From NCBI GenBank assembly GCA_003991915.1, contig RQTK01000003.1:70017-134016 (forward strand): DNA of 64,000 nucleotides, read 5' to 3'. The translations under genes were made by a program, and so were the position numbers. This stretch comes from Elysia chlorotica (Eukaryota; Mollusca; Gastropoda; Plakobranchidae). A model generated the notes under the pieces. That model saw only the letters and a program-made list of their open reading frames with translations. It was not told the origin of the DNA and did no database searches. Below are positions 63,428 through 64,000 of the stretch, one piece after another (position 1 is the first letter of the stretch; each line of letters opens with the position of its first letter).

Positions 63428-63645
63428 AGGTGTCCTACAAATTCCATTCGCCTTTTCCTGACAGTTTTTTTTTATCAAAGATATGTCTAATCTAGCCTCA
63501 CCTAGCACATGTTCTTTGATCTCTTATCCTTCAATGATACTCTTAGCATTTTTTTAAAGAACCACATTTCTGTTGCTATTAAATTTGCAACCATATATAT
63601 GCAAATAAAGAAAATGCAACCAAATCTACTGGTTCAACCTTGGTG
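62970..63645 (-). mobile_element. Degenerate LINE 3' end, partly duplicated
   Basis: On the minus strand broken frames read LLYRCEFWTIADDVRKK, LKQLKCGSVEE, RRPDLMTRMRKAI and LIKKKLSEKKQMEFEGHLNR, recalling the post-reverse-transcriptase segment of LINEs (LLYGCETWT...). A second partial copy (about 63425-63580) and a repeated AAACCATATTAATACAAATA / CAACCAAATCTACTGGTTCA flank (63340-63395, 63590-63645) show a tandem duplication. Many stops are present. Confidence 0.6.
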
Positions 63646-63699
63646 TCATTATGCGTTTAACGAACAGCCCTGATATCAAGACACCCATGACTGTATGCC

Positions 63700-63990
63700 C
63701 ACAATAAAACGATGTTGCACAGTCATGGTGATGCGGTCTGATGAAAGGTGAGTCTTGGTATTCCCACACTGGATCTGTGTAGCAGTGAATATTAGTAAAT
63801 ATGTCAGACGATAGTCTTGGGACCCATCACTTTTGCAATTTAGGAGACATTGTACTATAAGAGAACGACCGAATGCAAATATGTTAGACGAAAGTCTTGG
63901 GACCCATCACTTTTGCAATTTAGGAGACATTATACTTTAAGAGAGCGACCGGATGCAAACCAAAAATTGATGAGTCTTGGAACTAACACA
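63700..63990. repeat. SINE-derived 80-bp tandem duplication
   Basis: Units at about 63797-63876 and 63877-63956 share AAATATGT(C/T)AGACG, AGTCTTGGGACCCATCACTT, GCAATTTAGGAGACATT and GAGCGACC-like ends. The motif GTCTTGGGACCCATCA comes from the dominant SINE body. Confidence 0.6.
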
Positions 63991-64000
63991 CTGTCTCTGT

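Overview
The window is metazoan nuclear DNA and probably molluscan, most likely gastropod. Signs are intron-split genes with GT/AG splice sites, very many long CT/GA, GATA, CTA and AAC microsatellites, a TTAGGG-type telomere-like array, and more than twenty copies of a tRNA-headed SINE. Nothing bacterial or viral was recognised. The taxon call is an inference from repeat style and from a gelsolin-like N-terminus of a lophotrochozoan type.

Two protein genes can be supported, both on the minus strand. At the left edge lie the first coding exons of a gelsolin-like gene: ATG exon 9452-9513, then 825-905 and 199-272. It leaves the window on the left and has a possible untranslated first exon near 10718-11000. 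From 29400 down to 17482 there is a complete ten-exon gene. I assembled it by following splice sites and phases, and the joined coding length (3072 nt) is an exact open frame of 1023 codons plus stop. The product has a signal peptide, a first Ig domain split over three exons, a six-cysteine module whose start matches the thrombospondin type-1 pattern, a second Ig domain, one membrane helix, and a long Ser/Asp/Glu- and Asn-rich cytoplasmic tail. Its order and cysteine motifs match vertebrate FAM187A, with two extra N-terminal segments and a much longer tail.

The rest of the window (about 11-17 kb and 29.5-64 kb) is repeat-rich intergenic DNA. It holds two degenerate LINE 3' regions (30.0-31.3 kb plus strand, 63.0-63.6 kb minus strand), an hAT-like miniature element (33.1 kb), a family of small palindromic elements, a miniature element carrying a telomere-like array (43.6 kb), a 1.3-kb minisatellite (60.8-62.1 kb), several tandem duplications and four N gaps. 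Most open frames in this part are translated microsatellites, not genes.

The two genes show no obvious functional link: one is an actin-regulator-like protein, the other a surface receptor-like protein. The most notable results are the FAM187-like gene, the repeats shaping it (microsatellite-encoded tail, SINE next to a splice site, palindromic elements just after the stop), and a SINE body found with more than one tRNA-like head.
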